Shown piece after piece: positions 26,573 to 37,000 of a DNA stretch of 64,000 bases. The stretch is from Chloroflexota bacterium (GTDB taxonomy: Bacteria; Chloroflexota; UBA11872; VXOZ01): positions 1 to 64,000 of the forward strand of contig JAPOQA010000035.1 of NCBI GenBank assembly GCA_026710945.1. The letters are read 5' to 3'. Position 1 is the stretch's first letter; each line of letters starts with the position of its first letter. Below the pieces are notes generated by a model that saw only the letters and a program-made list of their open reading frames with translations, was not told where the DNA came from and searched no databases. Made by a program: the position numbers and the translations under genes.

Positions 26573-26619
26573 TATTAATAAAGAGCCGTTCGGCCCACGC
26601 GATGGTCAGGCCGAACGGC
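26573..26619 (-). terminator. intrinsic terminator behind the DUF5069-like gene
   Basis: Minus strand: perfect 11-bp stem GCCGTTCGGCC/GGCCGAACGGC with a 13-nt loop, followed by TCTTTATTAATA. It sits 27 bp past the stop codon at 26646 and is the clearest Rho-independent terminator in the window. Confidence 0.85.
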
Positions 26620-26645
26620 AATTGCAGTCGTTCCTTATGCGTACG

Positions 26646-27089
26646 TTAGCCGGATAGCGAGCTGTGTAACTCTTGCCAGTCCTCTAGTGCATTTAGCGTG
26701 GCAGCATCCGTAATATTGCCATCATTTGCGAGGCCGGTGGCATCGCAAATCCCGGCGACCGTGTCACCGTCATGGTTGTAACCGAGAATTGCCGCATTGC
26801 TCGCCTCGACGGTCTCCGCAGCAATGCTCCCGCCGTTCTGGTCCACGACCCACTGCTCAAACTCCAGGTACGACGGCCGGTTGGACCGCAAGTAGGCAAG
26901 CGCCGCGTCACGGTTGACGTTGAGGCCGTCTAAGACCATTTGGTCGAAGCCCGCGCCGCACTCGTCATAATCATCGGGCAGCCTGCCGTTCGCCGCCAGC
27001 GTGACCTTTAGCCACAGGCGAGGCAAGTGCACTGCTCCCAAGGGACCGGCTTCACATGAGCCAATCAGGGGTACGAGCTTATCTGCCAT
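26646..27089 (-). CDS. DUF5069-like hypothetical protein
   Basis: A 147-residue soluble protein. The segment LPRLWLKVTLAANGRLP, the following CGAGFDQMVLDGLNV and the later EFEQWV resemble the small DUF5069 family of unknown function; I recognise it by pattern only. Start at ATG 27089 follows AAGGAG at a good distance; 19 further upstream codons are open but unsupported. It is monocistronic, ending in a strong terminator, and lies at the border of the AT-rich patch that begins around 27.2 kb. No enzymatic motif or membrane segment is seen. Confidence 0.6.
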   Translation of the reverse strand: MADKLVPLIGSCEAGPLGAVHLPRLWLKVTLAANGRLPDDYDECGAGFDQMVLDGLNVNRDAALAYLRSNRPSYLEFEQWVVDQNGGSIAAETVEASNAAILGYNHDGDTVAGICDATGLANDGNITDAATLNALEDWQELHSSLSG

Positions 27090-27294
27090 GACTCTTTCTC
27101 CTTGATCGCTGCACTGCGGCAACGTGGTCCGAACACAATACATCATTCAACATCGGAATCACTATAGCCGCCCAGCGGTAGCACTGTCAACACCGGTAGG
27201 TGCGAATGTCACGGGGTTTACATCCCCAGCTAGCCACCAAATGAGAATTTCTGAGAGACTCGCAAATCAATACGTTTGAGGAGGAATCGCTCAG

Positions 27295-27369
27295 ATGAAC
27301 TACTACACGCCAAGAATACGAAAACGGTTGCTCGAAATTGCTCAATGCGCAAAGCACATGATGGCCTAG
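27295..27369 (+). CDS. possible 24-residue small ORF or gene remnant
   Basis: ATG 27295 is preceded by AGGAGG (27279-27284), a good ribosome-binding site, and opens a 24-codon frame reading MNYYTPRIRKRLLEIAQCAK and a short tail before TAG. The basic amphipathic look resembles the N-terminus of a DNA-binding or regulatory protein. It may be a small peptide gene or the stub of a longer gene lost when the AT-rich patch inserted. Confidence 0.3.
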   Translation: MNYYTPRIRKRLLEIAQCAKHMMA

Positions 27370-27381
27370 CGAGACGAATCT

Positions 27382-27627
27382 CTAATACCCCAAAAGAATC
27401 CTCACAATGCGAAAACTCGTGTGAAGAATCGTAAATAGATCCATTAGATAAGCAAATCTATCATCGAAATCATCACTTATAGGCTCTCTAGCCATATATG
27501 ATTCTATAGTGTCTAACTCTCTCAAGATTTCCCGCAACGCACTTTCGTCAACTTCCCCTCGCCTACTATAAGCTTCAATCGCAACAAGCACATTTTGCAG
27601 TCTTGCCCGTCTTTCCTCAAAGCTCAC
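27382..27627 (-). CDS. small hypothetical protein in the AT-rich patch
   Basis: About 81 residues, helical and charged, with an N-terminal Glu/Arg-rich stretch and a hydrophobic C-terminus (LFTILHTSFRIVRILLGY). I choose GTG 27627, with AAAGAG just upstream; TTG 27642 would add five residues. I recognise no family. The sequence is much more AT-rich than the surrounding genes and lies beside two other small unknown genes on the same strand, which suggests a transferred block. Confidence 0.4.
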   Translation of the reverse strand: MSFEERRARLQNVLVAIEAYSRRGEVDESALREILRELDTIESYMAREPISDDFDDRFAYLMDLFTILHTSFRIVRILLGY

Positions 27628-27778
27628 AATTTGCTCTTTCAACTAAATGGGACCCCGCGGTTGCGCATAGTAGCCGCGCGAGGGCCTTCATCTATACTAA
27701 AGGCGGGGTACTCGGGGGAGAGGGTACACTCTCGTGAAAGCGAAAGCTATTAGCTCTCCCTTTCCCTCATGCCAAGCC

Positions 27779-28078
27779 TTAGAGGGAAGTCAGTCTCTTT
27801 AGAATCCCAAAGTGTGTTTCCTCGTCAACTTCAAAGAGAATGGAAATATGAGTGGCGTCCGCTCCGGCAAAGTTTGTTTTGCGCCGGTGCTCTTTTACTT
27901 GCTCCTTCAAATTGCCAGTCTTGCCCACGTGTAGAATGAGTCTTTCCAATACCCTTTCACTCTCGAATACCTTCTTTTCATACATGTAAGTGCAGAGCAA
28001 AGAATCAAAGCAGTCTAGGATGTCATCTTCGGCATTGGCACTGATGCGCAAATAATGTCTGCAAGTCTCTAAATCCAT
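27779..28078 (-). CDS. small hypothetical protein in the AT-rich patch, weak GIY-YIG resemblance
   Basis: A 99-residue protein with a convincing ribosome-binding site (AAGGAAG) before ATG 28078. The first half is helical and acidic. The second half, LILHVGKTGNLKEQVKEHRR, resembles the middle of GIY-YIG nuclease domains (VGKTxNLxxRxxxH), but the catalytic Arg position is Gln and no GIY segment precedes it. If related, it is an inactive or truncated member. I give this resemblance low weight. AT-rich compared with the flanking genome. Confidence 0.5.
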   Translation of the reverse strand: MDLETCRHYLRISANAEDDILDCFDSLLCTYMYEKKVFESERVLERLILHVGKTGNLKEQVKEHRRKTNFAGADATHISILFEVDEETHFGILKRLTSL

Positions 28079-28141
28079 AGAATCTTCCTTTTCATTCTTT
28101 TAAACTTAAGCCTAAAGACGTTCTGTAACAGGGGTAGCGTG

Positions 28142-28297
28142 ATGAATGCAACGACAGTTAAAACCCAAACTAAGCTCTTAGAATCAAGAGACCTTCATCT
28201 TCAAGAAACGAGGGCTGCTATAGAGAGAGGCAAAGTACTACGGCCGATCTTTAAACGTAGAAGAAAAATCAACAAGAAGGTTGATCTTAATTCCTAG
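28142..28297 (+). CDS. possible small basic ORF
   Basis: A 51-codon frame from ATG 28142 with a Lys/Arg-rich C-terminus (FKRRRKINKKVDLN), in the gap between two leftward genes and overlapping the 3' end of one of them by 60 bp. A weak AGGGG precedes it. It may be a short DNA- or RNA-binding peptide or just chance. Confidence 0.2.
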   Translation: MNATTVKTQTKLLESRDLHLQETRAAIERGKVLRPIFKRRRKINKKVDLNS

Positions 28298-28561
28298 GAT
28301 CGCTAGTCGCATGTTAAGATTAGCGTTGTGACTGATAAGAGAAGAGACTTTTTCTAAAGAATCTGTCTCATCAGAAGTAAGCCCAATCAATGACTCCATG
28401 TCTTTCATTAGAGCAGCCATCGCGCGTTCGCAAGCAAAAAAGACAAGCTTTGCCTTTTCCTCATCCCCTATATAATTGGCCAAGTAATCTTGGTATAGTA
28501 ATATTGCAGCTTGATATGTCTGATCAGGATCATCACTGCGAAAGTCTGGCAAATCTGACAT
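28238..28561 (-). CDS. small hypothetical protein in the AT-rich patch
   Basis: A 107-residue acidic, largely helical protein starting at ATG 28561. No signal peptide, metal motif or known domain is seen. It shares low GC and orientation with the genes at 27382-27627 and 27779-28078. The repeated helical pattern in the C-terminal half (LEKVSSLISHNANLNMRLAI) could form a small bundle. Function unknown. Confidence 0.45.
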   Translation of the reverse strand: MSDLPDFRSDDPDQTYQAAILLYQDYLANYIGDEEKAKLVFFACERAMAALMKDMESLIGLTSDETDSLEKVSSLISHNANLNMRLAILGIKINLLVDFSSTFKDRP

Positions 28562-28722
28562 CAAATTTCTAATCCTTCGATTTCAACACTATTCTTCTAC
28601 CACAATGAATGCCCGGTGATGATCTCCATACCTCCCATGTTTATTATTGATCTCGATCTCTGTCTGATCAACAGAAACGCTCTTTGCGGCAAACGTAGTG
28701 TAGCACAGACGGGAGAGAACGA

Positions 28723-29013
28723 ATGCTCCTTAGAGTAACTGTCAAGAAAGCAAATGAAAGAATAAACGCTAAAGACCCTAAATGGACATCCACTGTCAAC
28801 CTTGAAAGAAACGAATTTGGTGCGCCCAACGCCGTCAAAGTCTCGGTAACCATCTTGGGACGAACACATGAAGCCATGGCGCAGTTGATGATAGACACAT
28901 TTAACCCGTCCCTAGACAGCATACAACACGCGGAGGATACAGCTTTTGCTAAAGCAGTAAACAGGTTCGGGTTCGACTTTGAGGTTGACCCAGAACGAAG
29001 TGATCCCTATTAG
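28723..29013 (+). CDS. small hypothetical protein in the AT-rich patch, opposite strand
   Basis: A 96-residue soluble protein from ATG 28723, behind GGGAGAG at seven bases. It reads like a mixed alpha/beta fold with a beta-strand-rich first half (LLRVTVKKANERIN, then PNAVKVSVTILGR) and a helical second half. I do not recognise the family. It is the only rightward gene of the patch with a clear start signal and ends just before normal-GC sequence resumes near 29.1 kb. Confidence 0.5.
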   Translation: MLLRVTVKKANERINAKDPKWTSTVNLERNEFGAPNAVKVSVTILGRTHEAMAQLMIDTFNPSLDSIQHAEDTAFAKAVNRFGFDFEVDPERSDPY

Positions 29014-29148
29014 CCATCTATCCTTGCCGTGAGTTTTACTTTTCTGAGAAAATCTGACTAGCTAGGTATGTAGGTACCAGTAGTCACGGGATTTCGGTCG
29101 CTGCGGCTACAGGACGATACACTCTTAGGACGCGTGTCATCCACACGC

Positions 29149-30468
29149 TTACACGTCCAGGTGCGGCTGTATCAGATCGTCCAGGGTCTCGCGGCGGCGG
29201 ATCAAGCGGGCGCTGCCGTCATTCACAAGCACCACTGCCGGCCGCGGCACCAGATTATAGTTGCTGGACATGGCCAGGCAGTACGCGCCGGAACTGGGCA
29301 CGGCGATCAGGTCGCCGGGGTTGAGCTTGGGCATTTCAATGTCTTTGAACAGCACGTCGCCGCTCTCGCAGTAGCGGCCGGCGATGGTCACCGTCTCCTC
29401 AGCAGGATCGTGCATGCGGTTGCCGACAAGCACGGTATACAGCGCGTCGTAGAGCGCCGGTCGGATATTGTCCGCCATGCCGCCATCCACCGCGACGTAT
29501 TTGCGCAAATTCGGAATCGTCTTGCTCGACCCCACCGAGTAGAGTCCGACGCCGGCCTGTCCCACGATGGAGCGTCCCGGTTCCACCACCAGACGAGGCA
29601 GCTCCCAGCCCAACGCGGCCATGCGGTCCTTTACCGTGGCCGTAACCGTTTCCGCCAGGTCTTCGATGGGCGGCGGATCGTCGGCGCCGGTGTAGCGAAT
29701 GCCCCAGCCGCCGCCGGGCGAAAGCTCCTGGACAGAGAGGCCGTACCTATCGGCCATCTCGTGCGCGAACTGAATTAGCAAGTCGAGAGTGTCTACGTAG
29801 GGCTCGATGTCGAAAATCTGGCTGCCAATGTGGGCATGGATGCCGATGAGGTCCAGGTGCGGCGCGGCCTGCGCCCGCTTGACGGCTTCCTCCGCTTGGC
29901 CGATGGGCAGCGCGAAGCCGAACTTGGAATCGAGCGCGCCGGTCTTGATGTAGTCGTGGGTGTGCGCCTCGACTCCGGGGCCGATGCGCAGCAGTATTTG
30001 CGCCCGCTTCCCGGCCTCGCCCGCGATGGAATTGAGCAGGTCGATCTCGTGGAAGTTATCCACCACGATGCGTCCCACGCCGACTTCCAACGCATAGGCG
30101 AGCTCTTCCGGCAGCTTGTTATTGCCGTGGAAGTACATGCGTTCCAACGGGAAACCGGCAGCAACAGCAACCGCGATTTCGCCCGCCGACACCACGTCCA
30201 GCCCCATGCCCTCTTCAGCGGCGATCTTGACCACGTGGGGGTCGGAATACGCCTTGCTGGCGTAGAGCGGAAGGGCATCCGGGTAATTGGCGTTGAGGGC
30301 ATTTACATAACGGCGCATGTTCGTGCGCAGGGTTGCTTCGTCATAGATATAGAGCGGCGTGCCGAATTCCTTTGCCAGTTCCGTGACAGGCATTCCGCCT
30401 ATGGCAAGTACGCCGCTGTCGGACACTTCTGCGGAAACGGGCAACACCCGATCTGCTACTTCAATCAT
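29149..30468 (-). CDS. lysA: diaminopimelate decarboxylase
   Basis: A 439-residue fold-III PLP enzyme that decarboxylates meso-diaminopimelate to L-lysine, the last step of lysine synthesis. The PLP lysine is Lys72 in LYASKAYS, followed by VVSAGEIAVAVAAGF. The PLP-phosphate and substrate motifs IGIHAHIGSQI, ELSPGGGWG, and RYCESGDVLFKD near the C-terminus are all present. Family length is normal. A 6-bp hairpin GCGTGT/ACACGC (29132-29148) abuts the stop codon but has no T-tract. No other lysine-pathway gene is adjacent. Confidence 0.95.
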   Translation of the reverse strand: MIEVADRVLPVSAEVSDSGVLAIGGMPVTELAKEFGTPLYIYDEATLRTNMRRYVNALNANYPDALPLYASKAYSDPHVVKIAAEEGMGLDVVSAGEIAVAVAAGFPLERMYFHGNNKLPEELAYALEVGVGRIVVDNFHEIDLLNSIAGEAGKRAQILLRIGPGVEAHTHDYIKTGALDSKFGFALPIGQAEEAVKRAQAAPHLDLIGIHAHIGSQIFDIEPYVDTLDLLIQFAHEMADRYGLSVQELSPGGGWGIRYTGADDPPPIEDLAETVTATVKDRMAALGWELPRLVVEPGRSIVGQAGVGLYSVGSSKTIPNLRKYVAVDGGMADNIRPALYDALYTVLVGNRMHDPAEETVTIAGRYCESGDVLFKDIEMPKLNPGDLIAVPSSGAYCLAMSSNYNLVPRPAVVLVNDGSARLIRRRETLDDLIQPHLDV

Positions 30469-30688
30469 CTATTTCCGGCTCCTGACTTGCGTGAATCTAA
30501 TGAAGAAATGCACCTCTCATGGTACCGCACTCAGCTTGGCGATGTGTAGAATTTAGGTAGGTGACGGCGCGGTTTCTCAGAGTGCGGAGAGCCAGAGTCT
30601 GCAGGGGGTGTGCCGCGGGTAGTGAGCTTTTCTGACTGCAGACGTAATGGCGCGACGGGCACCACCGTAGTACAGAAGGGATGAGACA

Positions 30689-31624
30689 GTGCTTCAACCA
30701 CGCCGATTTGCGGGGTTAGTCTTCGTGCTCATCATTGCGTTCGCACTCTCAGGTTGCGCCATAGAGACAGGTGAGCTTCCACCGGAGTCGGCTGACGCGA
30801 CGGTAAGTCCCAGGGCCACGGGCGTAGCGCAGTCTGACCAGAGCACGGAGTGCCCGGTAACGACACCCGTTCAGGTGCACCCGCCGGAGCTGATTCACGA
30901 GAGTAGTCCGCTGCCGCGTGGCGAGTATTTTGTGAGCGTCGATAAGAAGATCTGGGCAGTCGCAGTGCCATGGCGACAAGGGAGCCACAAAGTACCCTGG
31001 ATCAAGCCGCTTGGATCGCAATTGGTGATACAGGGGCGGCGTCTCGACGGTGACTCCGCTCCGCTCTGGGCTTCGCTGCCCGCAGGGTATACCAATGACT
31101 TTCAACCGAGCCGTTTGATATTCTCGGCCCCCGGCTGTTGGGAGATTGAGGCCCGGGCGGATGCGAGCGTGTTGCGCATTGTAGTTGAGGTCGCGTCGCA
31201 GACGGAACCACGGAGAGCGCCATCGTGCGCGGATGCGAGCCATGTACTGCACATTAACCGGCCGATCATTCACGGCCGCATTGAGAGCAGCACGGTCGAT
31301 TCAAGCGGGCGCTGGGGGTGGCTGACTGTACGGGTCGTGCGTGACCTGATGCATCCCTTCGCATTGCATTCGGTGCAAGCCGGCCAAACGCTCATGGTAC
31401 TGCAGGACACAGAAAGGGAGCCATTCCTCGCGCGGGACGAGGATTACGTACTCGTGCTTGATGGTGCGCCGTGGCAAATTGTGTGTCCGCTCCAGACGTT
31501 GGCGGCGATTGACAGCGCGCATAGGCCAATTACCATTGAACCTGTGCTGCCCAGGCTGACACTCTGGACCGGTGAGACACTAACGGAGATAGAAGCGCAA
31601 GTCAGAGAGGCTATCAGAAGGTAG
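30689..31624 (+). CDS. lipoprotein of unknown function
   Basis: A 311-residue protein with a Sec lipoprotein signal: basic start, hydrophobic core and lipobox LSGC (Cys23). After a Ser/Thr-rich linker the mature part appears beta-rich and includes SAPGCWEIEARADASVLRIVV, a pattern common in secreted Ig-like domains of Gram-positive-type and Chloroflexota proteins. Start is GTG 30689, preceded by GGGATGAGA. It is divergent from lysA and stands alone. No catalytic motif is visible; a structural or binding role outside the membrane is only a guess. Confidence 0.65.
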   Translation: MLQPRRFAGLVFVLIIAFALSGCAIETGELPPESADATVSPRATGVAQSDQSTECPVTTPVQVHPPELIHESSPLPRGEYFVSVDKKIWAVAVPWRQGSHKVPWIKPLGSQLVIQGRRLDGDSAPLWASLPAGYTNDFQPSRLIFSAPGCWEIEARADASVLRIVVEVASQTEPRRAPSCADASHVLHINRPIIHGRIESSTVDSSGRWGWLTVRVVRDLMHPFALHSVQAGQTLMVLQDTEREPFLARDEDYVLVLDGAPWQIVCPLQTLAAIDSAHRPITIEPVLPRLTLWTGETLTEIEAQVREAIRR

Positions 31625-31790
31625 AGCCTACGGTGCCGTAGGCGCAAGATTCAAATCTGCGCTACCGGTTGCGCGCCCGCATGCTTGCCTTAGATTGCAG
31701 CTAATGCCGACTTGCGTTTTTCTTCATAATGCGCTGCCTCACCGAGACGTTAGTGCGGCCATCAGTTAGCCTCCGGCGCTCAGAGTCTCG

Positions 31791-33865
31791 TCACTCAGCA
31801 ATCTGCAGGGACACGACGTCAATTTCATCCAAGCGCGGCAGCGTAACGAACGTGTGCTTGCCTTTGCGCTCAACGTGCACAGGTTGGCCGCTGGCGGCGG
31901 TTGCCGCGCTGACCCCGAGCGCTGTCTTGATGGTTACGTCGGCTAACGGCACCGCTTCCGGTATGTCGACCCAGGCCCCGGCGCGCCGACCGCGGCCAAC
32001 GCCATCGCCGAGGGGCCGTGTCACGGGACAGTTGACGAGAAAGAGCTTGAGTTCGTTGCCGTCTTTGGTGTAGGTGGCTTCAACGTTGGGCACGCCTTGC
32101 AGTCGCAGGTCGGCGGCATAGCCGATGAACTGCAGTATCCGCATTGCCATGCGTCCAAAGGCCCGCGCGCCCCGCACATGTATTCAGCGAACGGCTCATG
32201 GTTGCAGTAGGCGATTTGGCCCGCGCCCATACGCCCAAAGACCACCGCCGGCATGCCGGTCTCCGTGCTCCAGCGCGTGCCGTGGCTGTCCCACACCTCG
32301 CCATGGGGCTCAACGACGGGTTTTAGAGTATACGCAAGCTCCCCAAAGCCGGGAAAATTCCGCAGCGGCCAGTGGCCGAGGGAACATGCCAACTCCCAAT
32401 CCGGAATCTGCCACGCCTCAGGCGCGTGGATAAACCAACCGTCCTGGCGCCTCCCACGATGGTCTTGCCTATCGGCGAGAATGATGTCGAGTTCGCGCTG
32501 CAGGTTGTTCGCGCCGGTGACGAGCATCCGGCCGCCGCCTTCCACGAATTCCCGCAGGAATGGCAGCGATTCCGGCCGGAGATCGCCCGGATGGGCGACG
32601 ATGACTGCTTTCAAGCCGGCGAGATCGGATGCCTCCAGCATGTCATCGCAGAGGAGCCGGAAGGGAAAGTGCTGTTCGGTAAGGTACTTGTACGCGCCGG
32701 CCGTGTCGCGGCTGAAGCCCTGTACGGTTGGCACGTTCCCGATCGCCACCTGCTCTTCAGAGTAGAGCAGGCCGACTTCCGCGTATGCTGTAGCTCGTGC
32801 ACGCTCATCTGCGAGCGGCCCAATCTTCTCAAATGTCGCAGCTACCTTATTCAGCACCGGTTCGCCAAAGAAGCCCGTACGCGTGTCCGGCGCACCCCAG
32901 ATGGTCGTGGTGTCGGCTCCCGCCGCCAGAGCGCTGGCGGCCTGGTACGTTAGTTGGCATTCGCTGACCCCCGCGTACATGACGTTGTCCCAGCAGAAGG
33001 CGATTTCGACGGGTCGCCCCTTCGCCACTGCCCGCAGCCGGTGCGTCTGCATGGCGGGCGCAAAGAAGTTGGCGCCGGTGGCATCGGATTCGCCAAAGAG
33101 GTAGTCATCATGCATGTAGGGCCAGAAGGCGTTATGAGTGAGCTGAATGTCTTTGCCGCTGGCTTGGATGCGCTCCTTTACGCCTGCGAGATACGTTTCA
33201 ACTACGTGATTGCCAAAGGCGGCGAGGCGTGCCCGGTGCTCCAGCGCAAAGCGACGGCGATGTCCGCGCGCGCCGCGCCCTCTTCTAGATCGGCGCTGAG
33301 GGCCGGAAGGAGGCACCGGCACCTCGGGAAAGGGCTCTCCAAAGAATTCTCCCCAGGCTTGCCGGCAGTGATCGCAGAAACAGAGCATCCGGTAGTGGAC
33401 GATGTCCAAGAACAGCCGTGAAAACGTGTATTGGGAAAGCAACTCGTCGAGCATGGCGTAGGTGTAGTCGCGATAGGGCGAGTTGAGACAGAGCCAGCGC
33501 CAGCGCGTGTGCGGGCCGGGCTGAGGGTTGCCGTCTGAATCGTGGCTGCGCCACTCAGGATGGGACCGATAGGCGTGCTCGTCCCAACGCACCGAGTAAT
33601 AGAGCGCCGGATCTATACCATGCTCGCGCGCAGCGTTAGTCTGGGCCGCGATCAGGTCGAAGTCGAGCGCCGGATGCCGCTTGCCGACGGCAGTGTCATA
33701 GTACGTGTGACCCCAATGGCACTTGGCTTGCAGCAACACTCCGTCCGTACCGATGTCGCCCAACGCCGCCATCTGCGCGGCGGGATCCACCTGTGAGAGC
33801 GTGTGTGCGCCGTAGGGGCCAAAATGATTATCGATAAGTATTTGTTTTGGGCCTGCTTCTGCCAT
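31791..33865 (-). pseudogene. glycoside-hydrolase-like gene (beta-galactosidase trimerisation-type) with frameshift
   Basis: Reads as a ~690-residue protein with an N-terminal TIM-barrel-like glycosidase domain (FLDIVHYRMLCFCDHCR, typical of GH42/GHL families) and a central glutamine-amidotransferase-like trimerisation domain (LAGLKAVIVAHPGDLRPES, FVEGGGRMLVTG). From 33865 the frame is open to 32021, but after EYMCGAR (about 32165) the residues turn into nonsense. The family-like continuation (GRMAMRILQFIGYAADLRLQ and on to 31791) is in another frame. The shift falls in a GCGCGCGGG run, so it is either a real mutation or an assembly error. If corrected, the C-terminal beta-sandwich domain is complete. 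Confidence 0.8.
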
Positions 33866-34008
33866 GGGCTACTTCCCTCTTACCGCGATGCCTTTGTAGG
33901 ATTCACTTGCCTCAGCTACACGACTGCAGCGACAGTAGAATGTGTTCCTTGCGTCATCTCATGTGGCGTGCGGCCTATACCGAAGACTGGTTAGCATGAT
34001 TCTCTTCA

Positions 34009-37000
34009 ATGCTACTTACCTCGCAGCTAATTGCCAACTTGCCAGACTTGCCAGCCGGGGCTGACACTCTTGGCGGTCGATTTGGAGCGCCGCCCGTGTT
34101 AGGCGGTATTATAGGCGGTAGAGCAGACTGCATTTTGATCGGTAATCGCAAAGTGAACGTGCGCCCGTCCGACACTGCTACAGCAAGAGAGAGCTCCCCG
34201 CGCCTGCCCATAGAATTGCAAGAGGCGGTGGCTGCTGAAGTTGCGGCTATGAAGGCCCAAGCGGCAACGTTTCATGCGGAGGTGTTGTCCGGCACACTGA
34301 CTTCAGAGGCAGACAGCGACTATACCTATGCGTTCTCATTGAGTTCGCTGCTGCCAATCCCGGATGATACGCCGGGCGAACTCCACATTGGGAGCCAGGT
34401 GCATCCATGCCGCATTATTGCCGTGCAAGGGTTGCGCGCGTCGCTGCGGCTGGCAGTTGCTCCCGCACGCTTCATCGAGCGCGCCACACTTGTGGCGCAA
34501 CCGTGGGTTGCGCTTGCGCGGCTCCACGCGGCGCTTGGGGAGCAGTCGAGCGAGCCAGGCACGAGCCCAGGATTGAGTGCTGCGCTCTTTGAAGGTGAAT
34601 CTTTAGCCGCAGAAGAGGTACGCGAAGATACGACAAGCTCTCAGGCGACGATGCTCGACGAGGCACAGCAGCAGGCGCTTGACACAGCACTTCAAAGAAC
34701 GGTGACGGTCATTGCCGGTCCGGCAAACTCCGGGAAGACCCACCTGCTCAGCAGCATTGCGGCAGCCAGTATTGCGGCCGGCTATCGTGTGCTCGTGCTC
34801 GCTCCCTCCAACAGCGCGATAGATTCAGTGCTCCGAACGTTGATCGAGACCGGAAGCAGGACCGCCTATACAGCCGGTGAGGTGCTCCGGAGCGGCTGCA
34901 GCGCAGATCCGGCTGCGCAAAGCGCCTACCCATTGCTTGCAATGGAGCGAGCTGAAAGCCACCTCAAAGACGAGCTTGAGCAAGAGCTGGCGGCTCTGCA
35001 GGCTGAGCGCAAGGCTCTGGCGGAGCGAAATCAAGCCCTTCGCGTCCTGCAGAAGGCCGTAGGTCTGGCTCAGCGGGCAGCGGAGGAGCGTGATGCTGTG
35101 CAGGCAGAGGTGGCTGCGCTGCTGGCGCGGCAGGAAGCCGCGGCGCCCAGACCTGTTGAACCCTCGGGAGTGCAGTATTTGAAGGAGCGGTGGGAGCTTG
35201 TGTGGCAGCAGGCCAGGCGTCTCACCCGGCGGTCCACAGGTGTTGGCCGGCGCACCTTTCGCGTTGATCCGGAGCGGCAGCGGCAGGAGGCCTACGGATT
35301 TGCGCAACGGCTTGCGGAAGCGCGGCGCCGTCTCGCAGAGAATGAGGCGGCTGCGGAGCGCCTGCGTGCCAGCATTCAGCAACAGCTTGCGCAGTACGAG
35401 CTGACCACTGACAGTTTTGATGCGGCGCTTGCAGATACGGAAGCACGCCTGAGTGAAGTGGATGAAAAGCACCGGAATGCTTTGGGCGGGATGAAAGGCG
35501 TGCGACTCGCCACCCGCGAACGAGCACGACTTGTGGCGAGCACGGTCTCGCAAGCTCTCGCCGCGGAATCCCACGCTGCTGAATCGTTTGACGTCGTGCT
35601 GATTGACGACGCCCACGGTATTCCTTTGCCGCATATCTTCTGGGCCGCGGGCCTCGCGCACTCGCGTCTCGTAGTTTCGACCGAGGAGACCGCGCTACAA
35701 CCCTGGCACTGCGCCCATACTGCGGTTGCCGGGCGCTGGCTGGGACGCTCGTTTGTTGAATACATGGCGGGCTTGGGGACGCAATCTGCAGCCTGGGTAG
35801 TCAACCTCTTGGAACGCCATACGCTCCAGCCGTCGTTTGCCGAAGCCGTCTCGCGCTGGCTCGACGTTGCCGGGGACGGCAGCAAATCGCTGTTAATGCA
35901 GGCGCCAAGCCGACTGCAGGGGCCGCGCCGCAGCGTGCGGCGACGCTTACCGGTGCGCGGACATACCGTGCCCCTTGAGAAGGCGTTGGGGCAGGAAAGT
36001 CCATTGTTGCTCGTAGATACCGGTGCATTGAAGCCGTGGAGTGAAGCGATCCCGCAGGAAGGGCGCATGAACATCGGGGGCGCCCTTGCGGCGGTAGCGC
36101 TCGCGGAACGGGTCCACGCGGCAGAACCAAAGGCAACAGTTGCAGTCGTGACGCCATACGCTGCACAAGCTCGTCTCTTGCTTCACTTGGCCCGAGACCG
36201 GGAGATTAACGCCGGTATCGACATTTACGCGCCTCCATGCCTGCCTCAGCGGGGGGCAGACATTGTAATTTTGGATACTGTGGAGACGCCGGGTACTTTC
36301 ACTTGGTCTGCTCTTGACGATTCCCGCCCCGATTCCCAGGCGTATGCCCTCTTTAGCGGCGTGTTTAGTCAGGCGCGGCAGCGGGTGATGATCGTCGCCC
36401 ATTGGAAGCACGTGCGCGACACGTTTGGCGCGCGTGCGCTCATGCGGCGCATGTTGGGAGAGGCCGTGCAGTCCGGGTGGGCGGTTTCGGCGTCCGAGCT
36501 TGTGCGAAGCGAACGTGCCGGTGCGCTGCCACGCGTTCCGTTGGCGCCGTCTCACTCCAAAGGAGCGGGCGCCAAACGGTCCGGCAAACCTACCGGCTGG
36601 CACCTTCTCTTGGAAGACCTGCAAGCGGCAGAGCGCCATGTGACCGTGTGGAGTCCGCATTTGGCATTGTCCACCGTGGAACGCCTGCTAGACTCGCTGC
36701 CGTCCGCGCTCTTGGAGCGTGGCGCGGTGAGAGTTATCACCCTTCCTCCCGCTCAGCAGAGGGGGCAACGAGCACAGGGGGCTGAGGCGCGGCAGGTATG
36801 TGAACAGGTCGGTGCGGTTGTAGAAGAACGCAGCGCGCTGGCAGCAAGTCTTGTGACCGTGGACGACCGCCTGACTTGGGAATGTACATTCCCGCCGCTC
36901 GGGGCCGTCAGCCGCGGTGCGGAATTGCGCCGAGTTGAGAGTGAGCAGATCGCGAGGACGCTGCGGAAGCTCCTGGCGCCGCCACATAGCGCCGCCGCTC

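Noticed and set aside
27779-28078. Phage gp6-like head-tail connector resemblance at the N-terminus
   Set aside because: Only a short HYLRISANAEDD pattern is similar and the protein is too short; no other phage structural gene is near.
29132-29148. lysA terminator hairpin
   Set aside because: Six-base stem beside the stop codon but no T-tract; too weak for a terminator call.
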